A stretch of DNA of 64,000 nucleotides from Crocinitomix catalasitica ATCC 23190 (GCF_000621625.1 NZ_JHXV01000023.1:23568-87567), one strand, 5' to 3'; counted from the stretch's first letter, positions 34,635 through 45,139 are shown. A program made the numbers and translations. The notes: generated from the letters alone by a model not told the origin.

Positions 34635-36233
34635 TTGAAAGAAAATGATGACATAGATAGGTTATTTAAATCCGCTCTTGAAGAACGTGAATTTGATATT
34701 ACTCCAGATTTTGTTGAAAATTTGGAGGAAAGTCTTGATCAGCAAGAGGATTTAGAACTGGATGATTTCTTCAAGAATAAACTGGAAGAAAGGATCTTTG
34801 TGTTTGATGATAGTTATGTCGCCGATTTAAATCAAAAGTTAGATAATAGATCCGACGAAAAAAAGCGAAAGACAATCTATTGGTGGTTAATTGGATTGGG
34901 CCTATTGTTTTTAGGTGGAATCTTTTGTATATCGCGTTTTTCCAACGACAAATCACAACAATTACCAACATCTGGGGCATCTATCGAAACGATGACAATT
35001 ATCGATTCGGATGAATTAACGTCAGAGAATGTACAGAAGAATATAGTAGTAACAAATGTTAATTATTCTCATGAACCAAATGAGCATTCAGAAGTTTCCC
35101 TTTTCAACAAAAGCACCGTTAAAAAGTTAGATGAGCAGTTATTGAGTAGTGATACGAATTCAAGTCGCAAGCATAGTTTTCAAACCTACAGCCGCCAAAA
35201 ACAACATCTTAAAAAAACTACGAACAATAATGAATTTAAGCCCAAAATTCATCATGACAAACAAGTTGGACCCATTGGTAGTGCTCCGACACATTTAAAC
35301 GCAACAAATTTCACTCCAAAAATTGGCTTAAATCCATTTCTAAAACGAGATTTATACAAGATAGATACTGAATCGAACTATTTAAGTCTGCCAGATATCC
35401 CACTGCCAAATACATTGATTTCAAACCAATCATTGGGGACAATGACAGTTTTAAATGAAGACAGCAAAACAGAAACGGAACAATCAATAGATTCAGTTGA
35501 TCTAGCAGATTCAGCTGATCCAGCTCCAGATTTTTCTGATGTAGACAATTCAAATGGACAATTCTCAATTCAAGCAGCATTTGGAATTAATTATGTGTCT
35601 AAGAAATTCGATAAAAACTCAGGGATATATATCGATAAAAGAAAAGAAGAAGAGAAAGAAATAATCACTCCAAGTTTTGATTTAAACGTTAATTACCATC
35701 TCTCCAATTGGCAAATTAAATCGGGCATAAATTATTCAAGTTTTGGTGAAAAATTGGCATATAATAATTTAATTCAGACAATAATATTTGATACTGCTTA
35801 TGTGACCGACATATCAGGAAATATTGACACTATATACACTCCAATAGACACAATAACGACATCAGATCCAAACTCAAATTTACCCATTAAGAACAACATC
35901 AATAAATATCATTATTTAACCATTCCAATTGGAATGGGCTATACTTTTAATCTTCCAAATTCAGGTTTTAGCATCACTCCTAGATTTGGAATTGGTCTCC
36001 GTTTTGCCTTGAATACAACCGGTAATTATATTTCAGAAGAAATGGATAAAATAATTTTATTAGAAGAAAGTCGTTTTCAAATGAGTTACCATGCTTCTAT
36101 GGCATTAGGATATAAATGGAAAAAAATTGGAATCTATTTTGAGCCAAAATTCGACTCAAATTTTAAAACTTTTAATGACATACACCGATATCGTTCATTC
36201 GGGTTGAATTTCGGTATGACTTATTTTTTATAA
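34635..36233 (+). CDS. membrane protein with anti-sigma-like N-terminus and C-terminal beta-barrel
   Basis: The 532-residue product starts at a TTG codon, because no in-frame ATG is close. An acidic cytoplasmic N-terminus of ~75 residues contains two similar segments (DIDRLFKSALEEREFD... and ELDDFFKNKLEERIFV...) and is followed by one transmembrane helix (IYWWLIGLGLLFLGGIFCI). A long low-complexity spacer then leads to an outer-membrane beta-barrel-like region from ~315 to the end (terminal F/L-rich strand). The layout suggests signalling across the envelope to the adjacent ECF sigma factor. Confidence 0.75.
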   Translation: MKENDDIDRLFKSALEEREFDITPDFVENLEESLDQQEDLELDDFFKNKLEERIFVFDDSYVADLNQKLDNRSDEKKRKTIYWWLIGLGLLFLGGIFCISRFSNDKSQQLPTSGASIETMTIIDSDELTSENVQKNIVVTNVNYSHEPNEHSEVSLFNKSTVKKLDEQLLSSDTNSSRKHSFQTYSRQKQHLKKTTNNNEFKPKIHHDKQVGPIGSAPTHLNATNFTPKIGLNPFLKRDLYKIDTESNYLSLPDIPLPNTLISNQSLGTMTVLNEDSKTETEQSIDSVDLADSADPAPDFSDVDNSNGQFSIQAAFGINYVSKKFDKNSGIYIDKRKEEEKEIITPSFDLNVNYHLSNWQIKSGINYSSFGEKLAYNNLIQTIIFDTAYVTDISGNIDTIYTPIDTITTSDPNSNLPIKNNINKYHYLTIPIGMGYTFNLPNSGFSITPRFGIGLRFALNTTGNYISEEMDKIILLEESRFQMSYHASMALGYKWKKIGIYFEPKFDSNFKTFNDIHRYRSFGLNFGMTYFL

Positions 36234-36401
36234 CGATTCGACGTGCTACTTTTGTTAATCAATTAAGTTTCATCACGCGCACTATTCACTTTTATCCAAA
36301 AACGGAATAGCTGAACTTTTGCTTCGATTGAACTACTGACCAAAAAAGTCTGTGAGGACTTTTGTAAGTAGACAAGAAACCAGTAATAGATTATAGACGG
36401 T

Positions 36402-36830
36402 TTAAGTGTAGTTTTTTATTTCTGTTGTTGGTAGTAATCTAGCATCTTCTAATCCCGCAGTTCTATGTCCTACATTATTTAAATAAATTTTACTTTCGGC
36501 AAATTTCATAAATGTTTGGACTGATTGGTGCTCAACCAAGAGAACAGCATCCCATTTTTCTGATTCAGGTCCAATTAGGAAATTATTACTCGCTCCATAA
36601 AATAGAATTTTACTACCTAATTTATTAAGTTCAAGTAATGTGTTATCTGTATATAATTTATATGCTTCTTCTCCACTAATGTCTTTTTGTGGTTTTATAG
36701 ATTCTAAATTTGTATAATCAGCTTTTGATTTAAACTTTAATAAATTTAGCATTACAATCTTTCCTTTTTGATGGAAATTTAAATAGAATTCTTTGCCCGT
36801 TTCTGGTGTTGCGTTAATGTGCTTAATCAT
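36402..36830 (-). CDS. DUF1330-like small protein
   Basis: The 142-residue protein has the dimeric alpha+beta barrel pattern of DUF1330 (VMLNLLKFK, YKLYTD, AVLLVEHQSVQTFMKF). No cofactor-binding motif is seen. It lies 56 bp downstream of the Crp/Fnr gene on the same strand and may be its target or co-operonic. Confidence 0.75.
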   Translation of the reverse strand: MIKHINATPETGKEFYLNFHQKGKIVMLNLLKFKSKADYTNLESIKPQKDISGEEAYKLYTDNTLLELNKLGSKILFYGASNNFLIGPESEKWDAVLLVEHQSVQTFMKFAESKIYLNNVGHRTAGLEDARLLPTTEIKNYT

Positions 36831-36886
36831 ATTTTATTATTTCACACAAATGTTAGATTAATATTCTAAATATCCATTGATATAGG

Positions 36887-37453
36887 TCAAGAATGGAAAG
36901 TAATTTTATTTCTAATTCGACTAACTGTTTCTGGACTTACATTTAGATAAGAAGCAATTTCATATTGTGGAATTTCGGTCGTTATTCTTCTATTCATTTT
37001 AACCAATTTTAAATATCTTTGTTCAGCATTTAAAAGTCTAATGTCCTCTAGTTTTTTTGCTGTAGAAATGAATAGTTGTTCAGATATTTGTCTTGCCATT
37101 TTTTCTACAAATGCATGTTTACTTGCTAATTCTTCAAGTTTCTTTCTTGTTATTATTCTTAGTACAGCGTCTTTTAGGCAGACAATTTCCTTATTTGATT
37201 CTTCTTGCCTTAAAAAACTATAATAATTTGCCACAAACTGATTTTCAAAAACAAAATCATCAATAACTGATTTATCATTTCCTATTAATGTACACTTTAA
37301 AAGTCCTTTCTCAACGAATCCAATTCTATTAGAAACCTTTTTGTAGGCTACAAATTTTTCCCCCTTAATTAAATCTATTTTCTCAAAAGAATCAGAGAAT
37401 AATTCAGCATCAGATTCTGAGATTTCAAAGTTTTTTATAAGGAAATTTTTCAT
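36887..37453 (-). CDS. Crp/Fnr-family regulator (Bacteroidetes type)
   Basis: The 188-residue protein has a cyclic-nucleotide-binding-type barrel (IDLIKGEKFV ... VEKGLLKC) and a C-terminal winged helix IPQYEIASYLNVSPETVSRI. It is short and lacks the phosphate-binding cassette of true cAMP sensors. It marks the left border of the repeat-rich accessory region. Confidence 0.85.
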   Translation of the reverse strand: MKNFLIKNFEISESDAELFSDSFEKIDLIKGEKFVAYKKVSNRIGFVEKGLLKCTLIGNDKSVIDDFVFENQFVANYYSFLRQEESNKEIVCLKDAVLRIITRKKLEELASKHAFVEKMARQISEQLFISTAKKLEDIRLLNAEQRYLKLVKMNRRITTEIPQYEIASYLNVSPETVSRIRNKITFHS

Positions 37454-37466
37454 TTTCGTGATTAAT

Positions 37467-37700
37467 AATTCCTAACATCCGCATAAAGTTAACTTTGATC
37501 GAGCTATATAACTCATTTATCCCTTTGTAAATACTTGTAAACATTTACAGCTGCTAAAAGAGAATTCCAAGTTAGGGTTGCGGGTTGTTAATTTATCAAA
37601 TATAGCATTCTTGGTCAAACATTGGTAATCTACTGAGCATTAATAGGAAAAAGGCTTTGCAGATATTCATATTGGGGTTGAGTTAGAACAAAGTAAAATT
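37467..37700. repeat. mosaic repeat B, copy 1 (truncated)
   Basis: This copy contains the shared blocks AGAGAATTCCAAGTTAGGG, then CAAATATAGCATTC and GAGCATTAATAGG, ending in the alpha-type arm (GGCTTTGCAGATATT). The outer end is CCTAACATCCG. The remaining 37701-37852 has no gene that I can support. Confidence 0.8.
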
Positions 37701-37852
37701 GGAACAATTATGAGTATTATATTTTTGAAAGAAGAGATTAGATTGAACATGATTATGATAAGTTCCAGTTTACACAATAACTAATAATTACAAATTTTGT
37801 TACATTTTATGTCAAATCGGAGTAAATCTTATTTTCTTAGCTTGTGTTATAG

Positions 37853-39295
37853 TTATTTTAATTTATCTAATTTATTTTTCAGATCATTAAGTGTGACTGA
37901 TTTTAAATCAAGATTTTCAGATTTGTTCATACCAATGACGATGTCCTTCATACCAAACATTATTCGATTCTGATCATAACCAATCGCAACCAAGGTACCA
38001 CTAGCACCCTTTGGTAACTTATTGTAACCTTCTTTATGATCGGTGAATGAGTACTTATTAGTTTGTTTCGATTTCGCATTGATCATAACTTGTCGATCAT
38101 TTATTATTAAGAAAACAGTCGATGGATTATTGTTAGTAATAACCTCTATATCCATTTCGATGGCTCGCGGATCATTATAAATCACATCTAAGTTAATCCA
38201 TCCAAAATCAGTGGCATCGTACGCTGTTCGCGCATTATAAATATTTACATATGATTCATATGAATTGATATAATTTTCAAATAAAGTTGTGTCTGCGACT
38301 AAATTAGGATCGACCTTTTCAAGCTTCTCCTTTACGAAACCTCGGAATTTTTTTAAGATACGGTCGAAATAGTCTTTGGCACTATTCGTCAACCATTCAT
38401 GTGCTTCAATTTGAGATTTAGTAAGGTTAGTTCTTTTGTCATTAACGTAAAAACCTACCTCTCTGACTGAATCTTCGTATAATTTGTCAACCATCATTTG
38501 ATCAATTTCCCAAAGATTTTTATCAATATTTTCAATATAAAGACGGACCAATTCAGGAATACAGTAAGCATCATATCTAGATTTAAATTCTTTAGTTGCT
38601 AGTAAAGTCTTTTCATATTTTAGAATATCATCTTTGATGTAATAATGTATGTTGTCTCCAGAAACTTCAGTGTTTACAATGCCATAAAATTCAGAACATT
38701 CTGTTAAGCATCCTTTCGGTAGATGATGCTGACTTATATAAAGAATTGGGTACGCAATTAATGATTTAGAAGTTTCTTTCATTTCCCCCCAATTCATTTG
38801 ACCGTTTTGATTTCTTTCCCCAAGAAATATATTGGGAGAATTAATTTTTCTAGCGGTCATTTCTATTCTGATTGATTTTCCATTTGAGATTTTTAGAGAA
38901 TTTCCTTTTTTGTCAATTGCATTCACGTATATCATACCACCCGATTCGAGAAGTTTATCATTATGTACTGTTTGAAGGTTAGAAAGAAAATAATCAGCTT
39001 TCGTAAAATGCTCTTTAGCTTCAAAGGTTATTTCACCAGTAACGAAATTTCCTTTTTCATCCACAATTGTGTTTTTGGGAATTAGTATTACCGTCCCTGA
39101 GTCACAAATGATTGAATTGTCTTGGGCTGGATTAATTTTAAACGATTGAATTTCTGGAGCTATTTTTTCAATTTCTTTAACCAATTCTTGTGGCAAGTCA
39201 CCAAATAAAGGGTCAATATCTTTTTGAGTGGTGTTAGTTCCACCACAGCTTGACAATAGGGATATAATCGTAAATAAAAGAGTGCATCTGTTCAT
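37853..39295 (-). CDS. large lipoprotein, unknown function
   Basis: The 480-residue protein has a lipobox LSSC at Cys17 and then DPLFGDLPQELVKEIEKIAP. A beta-rich N-terminal part (GTVILIPKNTIVDEKGNFVTG core) resembles a domain found in Bacteroidetes surface lipoproteins. The C-terminal half is mixed helical. No enzymatic motif is recognisable. Confidence 0.75.
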   Translation of the reverse strand: MNRCTLLFTIISLLSSCGGTNTTQKDIDPLFGDLPQELVKEIEKIAPEIQSFKINPAQDNSIICDSGTVILIPKNTIVDEKGNFVTGEITFEAKEHFTKADYFLSNLQTVHNDKLLESGGMIYVNAIDKKGNSLKISNGKSIRIEMTARKINSPNIFLGERNQNGQMNWGEMKETSKSLIAYPILYISQHHLPKGCLTECSEFYGIVNTEVSGDNIHYYIKDDILKYEKTLLATKEFKSRYDAYCIPELVRLYIENIDKNLWEIDQMMVDKLYEDSVREVGFYVNDKRTNLTKSQIEAHEWLTNSAKDYFDRILKKFRGFVKEKLEKVDPNLVADTTLFENYINSYESYVNIYNARTAYDATDFGWINLDVIYNDPRAIEMDIEVITNNNPSTVFLIINDRQVMINAKSKQTNKYSFTDHKEGYNKLPKGASGTLVAIGYDQNRIMFGMKDIVIGMNKSENLDLKSVTLNDLKNKLDKLK

Positions 39296-39299
39296 GTGA

Positions 39300-39500
39300 T
39301 TTTCTTATCAACTATAACTTATTTATTCGTTTGTAAAGGCTTGTAAACAAGTACAAAATGCTAAAAGAGAGTTTCAAGTTAGGGTTGCGGGTTGTTATTT
39401 ACTCAAATATAGCATTCCTTGTTAAATATCGGTAATCTGCTGAGCATTAATAGGCAAAAGGCTTTGCAGATATTAATATTTGGGGTTAAGTTAGAAGATC
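39300..39500. repeat. mosaic repeat B, copy 2
   Basis: The copy has TTTGTAAAGGCTTGTAAAC, GTTTCAAGTTAGGG, CAAATATAGCATTCC and GAGCATTAATAGG blocks. The adjoining 39500-39720 holds another repeat-like sequence with GCTGAG..TCGAAG segments and a hairpin CTCCAG/CTGGAG, with no gene. Confidence 0.78.
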
Positions 39501-39737
39501 ACGCGAAACGGCTCCACCTGTGCTGCGATGCCCTGAGATTGTCGCAGTGAGCATTTGACAAAGTAAATGGATCCGTCAAACCGCCAAAGGTCGATCGCGC
39601 ACAATATTCAACGGTCTCCGCTGAGTTTATCGAAGTGCTAGCCTTGTTGCTGAGCATTTTGTCGAAGTACGCACTCCAGTCAATCCTGGCTGGAGCGTCT
39701 ACTCGATTGAAGGTAGTTTTAAATTGGTTTATTTCGT

Positions 39738-40424
39738 TTAAAAAATAATCTCAACTACGTTCTCATCATTCGGTTCAATTGTGACGAGTACTGATTCATA
39801 AGTCGTAATTCCATTTTTTTTCACACGTTGAGAAATCTCATATTCTCCTGCTGGATAGCGACCTTCTCCGCCGAGTGATTCACAACCAAAAGCTCTATGA
39901 CCTTCTCTTTCCCAAATATCACTTTCTGGGTCAAGTTTAGAAGCTGGTTCATATTCTAAATGACGCATAATTAGTGTTACCTCGTCTGAGGAACCAAGAC
40001 AATCTTCATTTGTCATATCAAAGGATACATCAAACAGTTTAACAAATTTTAACTCGAAAGTATTGTCATCAAAATTATCTAACACGAAATCAAATGGGTC
40101 ACTATTGATTAAATAATATGTGTCAATAAAATTATAATCTAACGCCAGATGGTATCTCCATCTTTTTCCTTTAGCTTTAAATCCTCCCTTAAAATATCCA
40201 TTTTCAATAATCCCTTCAAGTGGCGAACTATGTTTAGCTTTGAAATTTCCACCAGCGTCAGATTTTTTCCCATTCACAGAAAACGGGATATTCTCTATTG
40301 CCTCACCTGTTATTCCATTAGTTATTTGGATTTCGATTGCCGTCCATTTAATTGCTTGTTCCTTTTGACAACCAATTAAAATAATTAGAGTTATTAAGAT
40401 TGTGATAACGTTTCTTATATTCAT
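39738..40424 (-). CDS. lipoprotein, unknown function
   Basis: The 228-residue protein has a lipobox LIGC at Cys19 and a carboxypeptidase-regulatory-like beta-sandwich start (IEIQITNGITGEAIENIPFSV). The rest is unique. The region upstream to 40785 shows no gene. Confidence 0.7.
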   Translation of the reverse strand: MNIRNVITILITLIILIGCQKEQAIKWTAIEIQITNGITGEAIENIPFSVNGKKSDAGGNFKAKHSSPLEGIIENGYFKGGFKAKGKRWRYHLALDYNFIDTYYLINSDPFDFVLDNFDDNTFELKFVKLFDVSFDMTNEDCLGSSDEVTLIMRHLEYEPASKLDPESDIWEREGHRAFGCESLGGEGRYPAGEYEISQRVKKNGITTYESVLVTIEPNDENVVEIIF

Positions 40425-40785
40425 GATACAAAGGTAACTGATATGTTTTCCTATTCATTATTAGATTTCGTAACGCAAGTCAATTGGTTGCGATTTTCGT
40501 AAATTTTTAATTTGAACTCGGATTAATTGATTTTTTTGTAAAAGGAAGAGTGGGATAAGGTATTTCTACGAGAAAATAGTTTAAAATACAAAATGACACT
40601 TAAGATCTTGATTCAACGTAAGACTGAAGGGAATAATACTTGTATCTTGTTCAATAAGTAATGGCTTATTGAATTTAATTAATAGATTTTGATGGAGTTT
40701 CGTTATCCATTAGAAATTTAAATCACAGGTAACCAAAGATTAGCGAAGCATTTAATTTACATACCATGTTTTGTGGTTAGTTTTT

Positions 40786-41537
40786 CTATTCAAAATGTTC
40801 ATCTAAATCTGATTCATTCTCGTATTTAAAAATATCTTTTACCCAAGGATATCTTTTCCAATGTTCAAACATTGAATATTCTCTATGTTCTTTTTGTATT
40901 TCAGGATAAATTGTTAAACAAGTATTATTAGGAATAAGTTCACTTAATTCTTGAGGAATACTTTTCGCCTCGGCCAGGTAGGCAACGATGAATTTTGACA
41001 TTCTAACTATTAATCCAACCGTTTCAGTTAAATCGCGATTTTTAGGTTTTTCAAAATCAAAAAGTATCGGAACATAATCTTTAGATGTTAAAACACTTTT
41101 CAAATATTTGAACCGATAAATAACAGTCTATAAATTTAGCTTTCTGTAGATTGCAATTAAATAAATTTGATATCACAATTTTCGCTACTGTAAAATCAAC
41201 TTCTTACAGAATTGAACCAGTTAAAAGTATGGACCATTGAGGAGTTAATAAATTTGGCGTAATTACAAATAGACTCAATCATATTATTCGTAATTAAGTT
41301 CTTATCACTTAAATCAGTATTTATAAAATTGGCTTTGGAGAAATTTTAAAATGAACAATTGGCATTATTTATTCTAGCATTTTCTAAATTTGCGTTAATA
41401 AAATCGCAATTTAGAATTATTGAATCACTCAAATTGGCTCCTTTAAAGTTTGTATTATCACAATTATATCTACTTAAAACAAATTTGGATAAATTAGCGT
41501 TTTCTAAATTTGGTATTTTGATATTGTGATTGCCCAT
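40786..41537 (-). pseudogene. broken pentapeptide-repeat protein with C-terminal TIR-like domain
   Basis: The 5' part (41537-41346) encodes pentapeptide repeats (ANLSKF, NFKGANLSDS, ANLENA), then a TAA. Repeats continue past it in the same frame (SKANF INTDL SDKNL) before further stops. The 3' part (41103-40786) encodes 105 residues beginning KSVLTSKDYVPILFDFEKPK. This matches the C-terminal domain that follows pentapeptide repeats in a family of TIR-like signalling proteins. The pieces are one gene with several lesions. Confidence 0.72.
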
Positions 41538-41540
41538 TTC

Positions 41541-43463
41541 CTATTTAGATTTTAATTGATTTTCGAGTTCGACAATCGCATTTTTAGCCGTAAAATGGCG
41601 AGATTCTGCAAAACTGTCTGACTCTGTGCGTACCAACTGCTCTAAAAAGTGAAGATCTGCCCTATTTCCAAAGGTTAAGATATACATATAGAAACCATTT
41701 ATTACTCTGTTTTCATTTTTTCGAATTCTATGATAGAATTCGTTGTCTAATGCAGTGATTTCACCGTCTAAAGTTGTGAGTGCAACTTTTTCGCCTCGAA
41801 TACCTATTTTTTGAGCTAACACTTGTTTTTCTTGGTGAAAAAGGTCAACTATGCTATCTCGATTTGTAAACGTACTATTGTTCTTTTTTATTAGGGTTAC
41901 GTAGTATTCATAATTGCCCAAAGAGTCGTAAAAGACATGAGTATCAACCTCTTTAATTTTATCAGCTTTGAGTTGTTGTTTGATCACTTTGTTCAGAGAA
42001 TCTTGTAAATGTCTTTTATCTTCAAATAAATGTGGGTTTTCTCTGTATTTAAAGCCATAACTTGTGTATTCGCCAAAAGCATTGTAAACAGTTTCGTGAA
42101 GGTCATTAACATCATATTCTAAACAAATACGAATATTTGTTTCAAATACTTGTCCATATTGGTAAGATTTCAAATGACTGTGGTCTTGAACTAACTTTTT
42201 CATCTGTAATTTAAAATAGTTTACAGTTGTTGACCTATCTCTTTTAAATAGAACTCCTGCAGTAAGTGGCGTGTAAGTATTAGGGTCATTTTCAAAACAT
42301 TGTTTAATTAATAAAGGAAATAATGTATCACAATTATATTTATTTGCCCTAATTGAAATACTACAAATAAGGAGATTAGAGAAATTTTCAGTTTTTAGTC
42401 GATTGTAGAGTATATCAATATAAGTCCGATCTTTGTTGAATTCTAAAACATGCTGTGCACGCTCCATAAGAGCTTCATTTTTTGTCAGTAATAATTTATG
42501 CATTACTGGAATAACAGGGTCATATTTTATTTTATTAAAGTACCAAAGTAACTCTTTAATTTCACCAGTAACTTCAGGTGTCTCTACGGTAAATACATCT
42601 TCGCTTTGCTCTATCAAACTGTCTATTAAGGCTGTAAGTTGTGGAGCTATTAATTCAATTTTATTATTGATAGCTGCTATAACTACTTCATTTTTTAGTT
42701 CTCTACGTGCAGAATTGAGATAACGGAGCAAAAAAGCATCCGATTTTTCGCCCTTAATACCAGCAACATTATGAATTAACGCCTTTTGCAAGTCTTCATT
42801 CATTTCTTCTTCATAGGTGTCAAAAATATCATTCCAGATTGTGTTTTTTGAAAACGAGAGTAATTTAAAGTAGTAGATTTCGTCCTCAATTGGGTTTGTC
42901 TCTTTCAGTTTTTTAATTATTTCAGTATGAAATCTAGCAGCATTAAAATCACTCTGATAAATTGCTGTTGCTAGTGACTCAATTTGATTTAATAAATGCC
43001 ATTTTCCATTTTTGACATATGGATTTGTAAGATCAATTGAAATGTTCTTATCTTCAATTAGATAAGCCCCAACCCACCCAAAAGAACCATAACAAGCATT
43101 CGCATTAATTGCTTTTAGAATTGCGGAAGTATCCGACTTTGACCAAATTTCGTTGATTTCACCCTCCCAGAAAAATCGATTAATAGCCTTAATAGTATCA
43201 GCTAGAAACACTAAATACGTTTGTCCATAAGCCTCACCTTTTGTAAGTATACTGCTATTAATCCAAATTTCTTTTTCAATAATAGGATCACCGTAAGACT
43301 CAAGAACTTCAACCTTCGAAAAAAACTGACTTGAACTGAGAACTTTTACTTTTACAACATGTTTTGTTTCTTCAAACACCTCCTCCCATGTATATTGATG
43401 AATTAACATGCCAAATCCAAATTTGGCGGAAAGAAAACAAATTAGTATTATGGTTTTACACAT
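41541..43463 (-). CDS. large secreted protein, unknown function
   Basis: The 640-residue protein has a signal peptide (MCKTIILICFLSAKFGFG). An N-terminal beta domain of about 120 residues ends in ...YLVFLADTI, and a long helical region of HEAT-like repeats follows (AHNVAGIKGEKSDAFLLRYL type). No catalytic motif is evident. It is 4 bp upstream of the pentapeptide pseudogene. Confidence 0.7.
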   Translation of the reverse strand: MCKTIILICFLSAKFGFGMLIHQYTWEEVFEETKHVVKVKVLSSSQFFSKVEVLESYGDPIIEKEIWINSSILTKGEAYGQTYLVFLADTIKAINRFFWEGEINEIWSKSDTSAILKAINANACYGSFGWVGAYLIEDKNISIDLTNPYVKNGKWHLLNQIESLATAIYQSDFNAARFHTEIIKKLKETNPIEDEIYYFKLLSFSKNTIWNDIFDTYEEEMNEDLQKALIHNVAGIKGEKSDAFLLRYLNSARRELKNEVVIAAINNKIELIAPQLTALIDSLIEQSEDVFTVETPEVTGEIKELLWYFNKIKYDPVIPVMHKLLLTKNEALMERAQHVLEFNKDRTYIDILYNRLKTENFSNLLICSISIRANKYNCDTLFPLLIKQCFENDPNTYTPLTAGVLFKRDRSTTVNYFKLQMKKLVQDHSHLKSYQYGQVFETNIRICLEYDVNDLHETVYNAFGEYTSYGFKYRENPHLFEDKRHLQDSLNKVIKQQLKADKIKEVDTHVFYDSLGNYEYYVTLIKKNNSTFTNRDSIVDLFHQEKQVLAQKIGIRGEKVALTTLDGEITALDNEFYHRIRKNENRVINGFYMYILTFGNRADLHFLEQLVRTESDSFAESRHFTAKNAIVELENQLKSK

Positions 43464-43607
43464 GGCGTATTATATAAGTGTTGTATAGTAAATTGTTACA
43501 GATATTTGATTTATTCAAAAGGATTCAATTCTTTCTATTGTATTTTTATTAAAAAGTCTCTTGTAGGGTGGGAGAAGTTATCACTCAACTTTTTTTAGGG
43601 TATTGTA

Positions 43608-43701
43608 GCTAACGCCAGTTCGTCTAATAACCTTAAAAATAGATGTAATTTTAGAATTACATCGCTTGTTTGTAGGCGATTTTGTATCTGAGTAGTTGGT
43701 A
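43608..43701 (-). repeat. attC-like palindrome 1
   Basis: Ends are GCTAACG (43608) and GTTGGTA (43695). The interior has a strong hairpin GATGTAATT-TTAG-AATTACATC. It directly follows the 3' end of the gene at 43721, as attC does in a cassette. The end boxes are imperfect. Confidence 0.45.
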
Positions 43702-43720
43702 TCGAATAAAAAATAATATT

Positions 43721-44059
43721 CTAACCAATACTTTCATCCTTTTTTTCTTTAACCATAAAATAGAGGGCTAATACACATAGAAAAATTGAGATGTCAATTA
43801 TATAGATGATATTTGAAATTTTATCACTAAGCTCTGTTTGATCTTCCATTGATCCCCGTATTTCTTGAATGTCTAGTTGAAGTTCATTGTTTCGTTCTTC
43901 GTTATTAACATTTTCTTTTAACTGTTCGCTTTTTTCAAGGAATCTTGTGAATTGATCCACGAACTTTGTACTATCCGTTGAGTTTCGAAGCAAATAATTC
44001 GAATAAGATAATCCTCCAACAATTAGTATTAATATTATTTTAGGTAAAATCTTTTTCAT
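43721..44059 (-). CDS. small membrane protein with coiled coil
   Basis: The 112-residue protein has transmembrane helices near both termini (ILPKIILILIVGGLSY and IIYIIDISIFLCVLALYFMV) with a charged coiled-coil segment between. No family was recognised. It is a cassette-sized gene between attC-like sites. Confidence 0.6.
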   Translation of the reverse strand: MKKILPKIILILIVGGLSYSNYLLRNSTDSTKFVDQFTRFLEKSEQLKENVNNEERNNELQLDIQEIRGSMEDQTELSDKISNIIYIIDISIFLCVLALYFMVKEKKDESIG

Positions 44060-44111
44060 AATTAAGTCATTTTCTTTTCAAAGAAGTTTTATTAAGTCAA
44101 ATCGCAATAAA

Positions 44112-44244
44112 ACCTAACGTTTATGTATAAGGAAAGTTGCGTGTTTGTGTGCGAGGATTTTCCGAAGGAAAATCAGATGCAAGCAAACGAGCAATAACCT
44201 TTAGATTAAGCCAAAATAGCAATTTTTTTTATACGGTGTTAGGC
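44112..44244 (-). repeat. attC-like palindrome 2 (clearest)
   Basis: Ends are ACCTAAC (44112-44118) and GTTAGGC (44238-44244). Inner arms GTATAA and TTATAC also pair. A central hairpin GATTTTCC-GAA-GGAAAATC is present. On the minus strand it reads GCCTAAC...GTTAGGT, which satisfies RYYYAAC...GTTRRRY. The stop codon of the next gene (44239-44241) lies inside the left box, as in many integron cassettes. Confidence 0.62.
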
Positions 44245-45117
44245 ATAGTCTTTTCCGATTTTTAATAACTTTTTCATTTCCTTTTCAGAATCTAATTTCA
44301 TTCGTTTAATAAATTCTGTATAATTCTTTATCAATTTTGATTTTCTTGGCGTTTTTAAAATAAACTCAATCTTTTCTTTTTCCGTATACTGAAAGTCATA
44401 ACCGAATTTGTTTAAAAACGACAATAAAGTCAGGTGTAATAATTTTAGTCGGTCGTAACGAAGCCTTTCCTCTTCGCTTGAAATTCCGTCGATAAATTCA
44501 CATAACTGGGAATATTCCATTTGGCAGTAATTTAAATCGTCGAACATATTAGCATAATCAGTAACTTCTTCTCCTTTTACTAAAATTATTGAAATATTCT
44601 GAAAATTATTTCTAAAGAAATGGTCAGTCGGATTATTTGAATCATATTCAATTCCTTTGAACAATGCTAAATCACACATTAATTGAGGGAATATTTTAAT
44701 GTACTTTATAAAATCTAAATCATCTTTAGATGCAATTGTTGTATCTAAATAAATCATTTGTTTGTCGATTATTCTTAACCAACCATAAAAAGAAAGAATT
44801 CTATAAATAAATGAATTAAAGTAATTATTTCCGTCCTCAAAGTAATCCCCATCTACCTTATGCCAATTCTTTTGGTGATTATTCGTGAAATTCCAAAGTC
44901 TGTGATTTAGTTCTTCAGCACTATTTAAAAGATGAGTTTTATTCTTAGCTAAAACTTCTTTGATTTTTTTTCTTTGTTCGTATTTATGTTCTTGATTTAA
45001 TCTAAATTTCAAAAATTTTCTATCAACAATTGGTTTTAAAATGAATATAGTTAACACAGCCGTAATTGCAGAAATAATCGCGGTTACTATTTTTGTGTCT
45101 GATAAAATTTCATTCAT
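44239..45117 (-). CDS. membrane-anchored helical protein, unknown function
   Basis: The 292-residue protein has one N-terminal transmembrane helix (IVTAIISAITAVLTIFIL) followed by a long helical cytosolic part. No family was recognised. It resembles small accessory proteins common in defence islands, but no motif supports a specific role. Confidence 0.65.
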   Translation of the reverse strand: MNEILSDTKIVTAIISAITAVLTIFILKPIVDRKFLKFRLNQEHKYEQRKKIKEVLAKNKTHLLNSAEELNHRLWNFTNNHQKNWHKVDGDYFEDGNNYFNSFIYRILSFYGWLRIIDKQMIYLDTTIASKDDLDFIKYIKIFPQLMCDLALFKGIEYDSNNPTDHFFRNNFQNISIILVKGEEVTDYANMFDDLNYCQMEYSQLCEFIDGISSEEERLRYDRLKLLHLTLLSFLNKFGYDFQYTEKEKIEFILKTPRKSKLIKNYTEFIKRMKLDSEKEMKKLLKIGKDYA

Positions 45118-45139
45118 TCGTTGAGTTTTTTTAGATTAT

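Noticed and set aside
40786..41103. 105-residue frame as an independent gene
   Set aside because: It starts at a TTG in mid-domain and continues the pentapeptide protein upstream; annotated as part of one pseudogene.
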